Shown: one piece after another, positions 5,117 through 5,175 of the stretch
Numbering within the stretch: position 1 is the stretch's first letter
Layout of the letters: every line of letters starts with the position of its first letter
Assembly (NCBI RefSeq): GCF_910578895.1
Contig: NZ_CAJTSC010000027.1
Span: 1-5,175 of the forward strand
DNA from: an uncultured Bacteroides sp.
Lineage (GTDB): Bacteria; Bacteroidota; Bacteroidia; Bacteroidales; Bacteroidaceae
DNA length: 5,175 bases
Reading direction: 5' to 3'
Position numbers and translations under genes: made by a program
The notes under the pieces: generated by a model
What the model was told of the DNA's origin: nothing
The model's input: the letters and a program-made list of their open reading frames with translations, nothing else
Database searches by the model: none

Positions 5117-5175
5117 CGGAGAGAACGAGATTCGAACTCGTGATACCCTTTAGGGGTATACACGCTTTCCAGGCG
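5117..5175 (-). tRNA. tRNA-Ser (GGA anticodon), 3' part; 5' end outside the window
   Basis: Read on the minus strand, the segment contains the anticodon loop CTGGAAA (5166-5172, anticodon GGA at 5168-5170) between CGC and GCG stem halves. Next comes a long class II variable arm with a 6-bp stem (ATACCC/GGGTAT, 5143-5148 and 5154-5159), then a T-arm (ACGAG-TTCGAAT-CTCGT, ending at 5125), acceptor 3' strand TCTCTCC (5118-5124) and discriminator G at 5117. The long variable arm and G73 are serine tRNA hallmarks. It reads UCC and UCU codons. CCA is not encoded, so it must be added after transcription. The 5' acceptor, D-arm and start of the anticodon stem lie beyond position 5175. Confidence 0.93.

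Noticed and set aside
1..5175. CRISPR array, insertion sequence, toxin-antitoxin or phage defence cassette
   Set aside because: I saw no spaced direct repeats, terminal inverted repeats, transposase or integrase motifs, and no toxin-antitoxin family motif beyond the AlbA_2/winged-helix pair.

Overview
The window looks like chromosomal DNA from a Bacteroidales bacterium, most likely Bacteroides or a close relative. Four start regions carry an exact TAnnTTTG box, the -7 element of the Bacteroidetes housekeeping sigma factor. Shine-Dalgarno sequences are weak or absent, the intergenic DNA is AT-rich between moderately GC-rich genes, and a 58-residue Hc1/H1-like protein typical of this group is present. 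Species cannot be fixed from the sequence alone.

Layout, left to right. Positions 1-60 hold no gene but carry a good leftward promoter (27-59) firing out of the window. A small lysine-rich histone-like gene (116-292, minus) has its own promoter and terminator. Divergent from it, a 141-aa Schlafen-type AlbA_2 domain protein (443-868, plus) is followed after 24 bases by a 63-aa winged-helix-like protein (893-1084, plus); they look like a two-gene unit. Next is a 209-aa protein of unknown function (1164-1793, plus) with its own promoter and a strong 16-bp-stem terminator (1818-1873). A 546-aa B12-binding-domain radical SAM protein (1943-3583, plus) follows, again with its own promoter. Convergent to it is a 428-aa Sel1/TPR-like repeat protein (3685-4971, minus). 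The right edge holds the 3' part of a tRNA-Ser(GGA) gene (minus, running off the window) with a perfect 16-bp terminator hairpin.

Apart from the AlbA_2/winged-helix pair, the genes look like independently transcribed single units and do not form an obvious pathway: nucleoid packaging, a possible nucleic-acid-binding pair, an unknown protein, a cobalamin/radical enzyme of unknown substrate, a protein-interaction scaffold, and a tRNA. No mobile element, CRISPR array, phage gene or recognisable defence cassette is visible. The most interesting points are the AlbA_2 domain with a separate winged-helix partner in place of the usual single fused protein, very short or absent 5' leaders, and a six-codon micro-ORF whose stop overlaps the start of the radical SAM gene.
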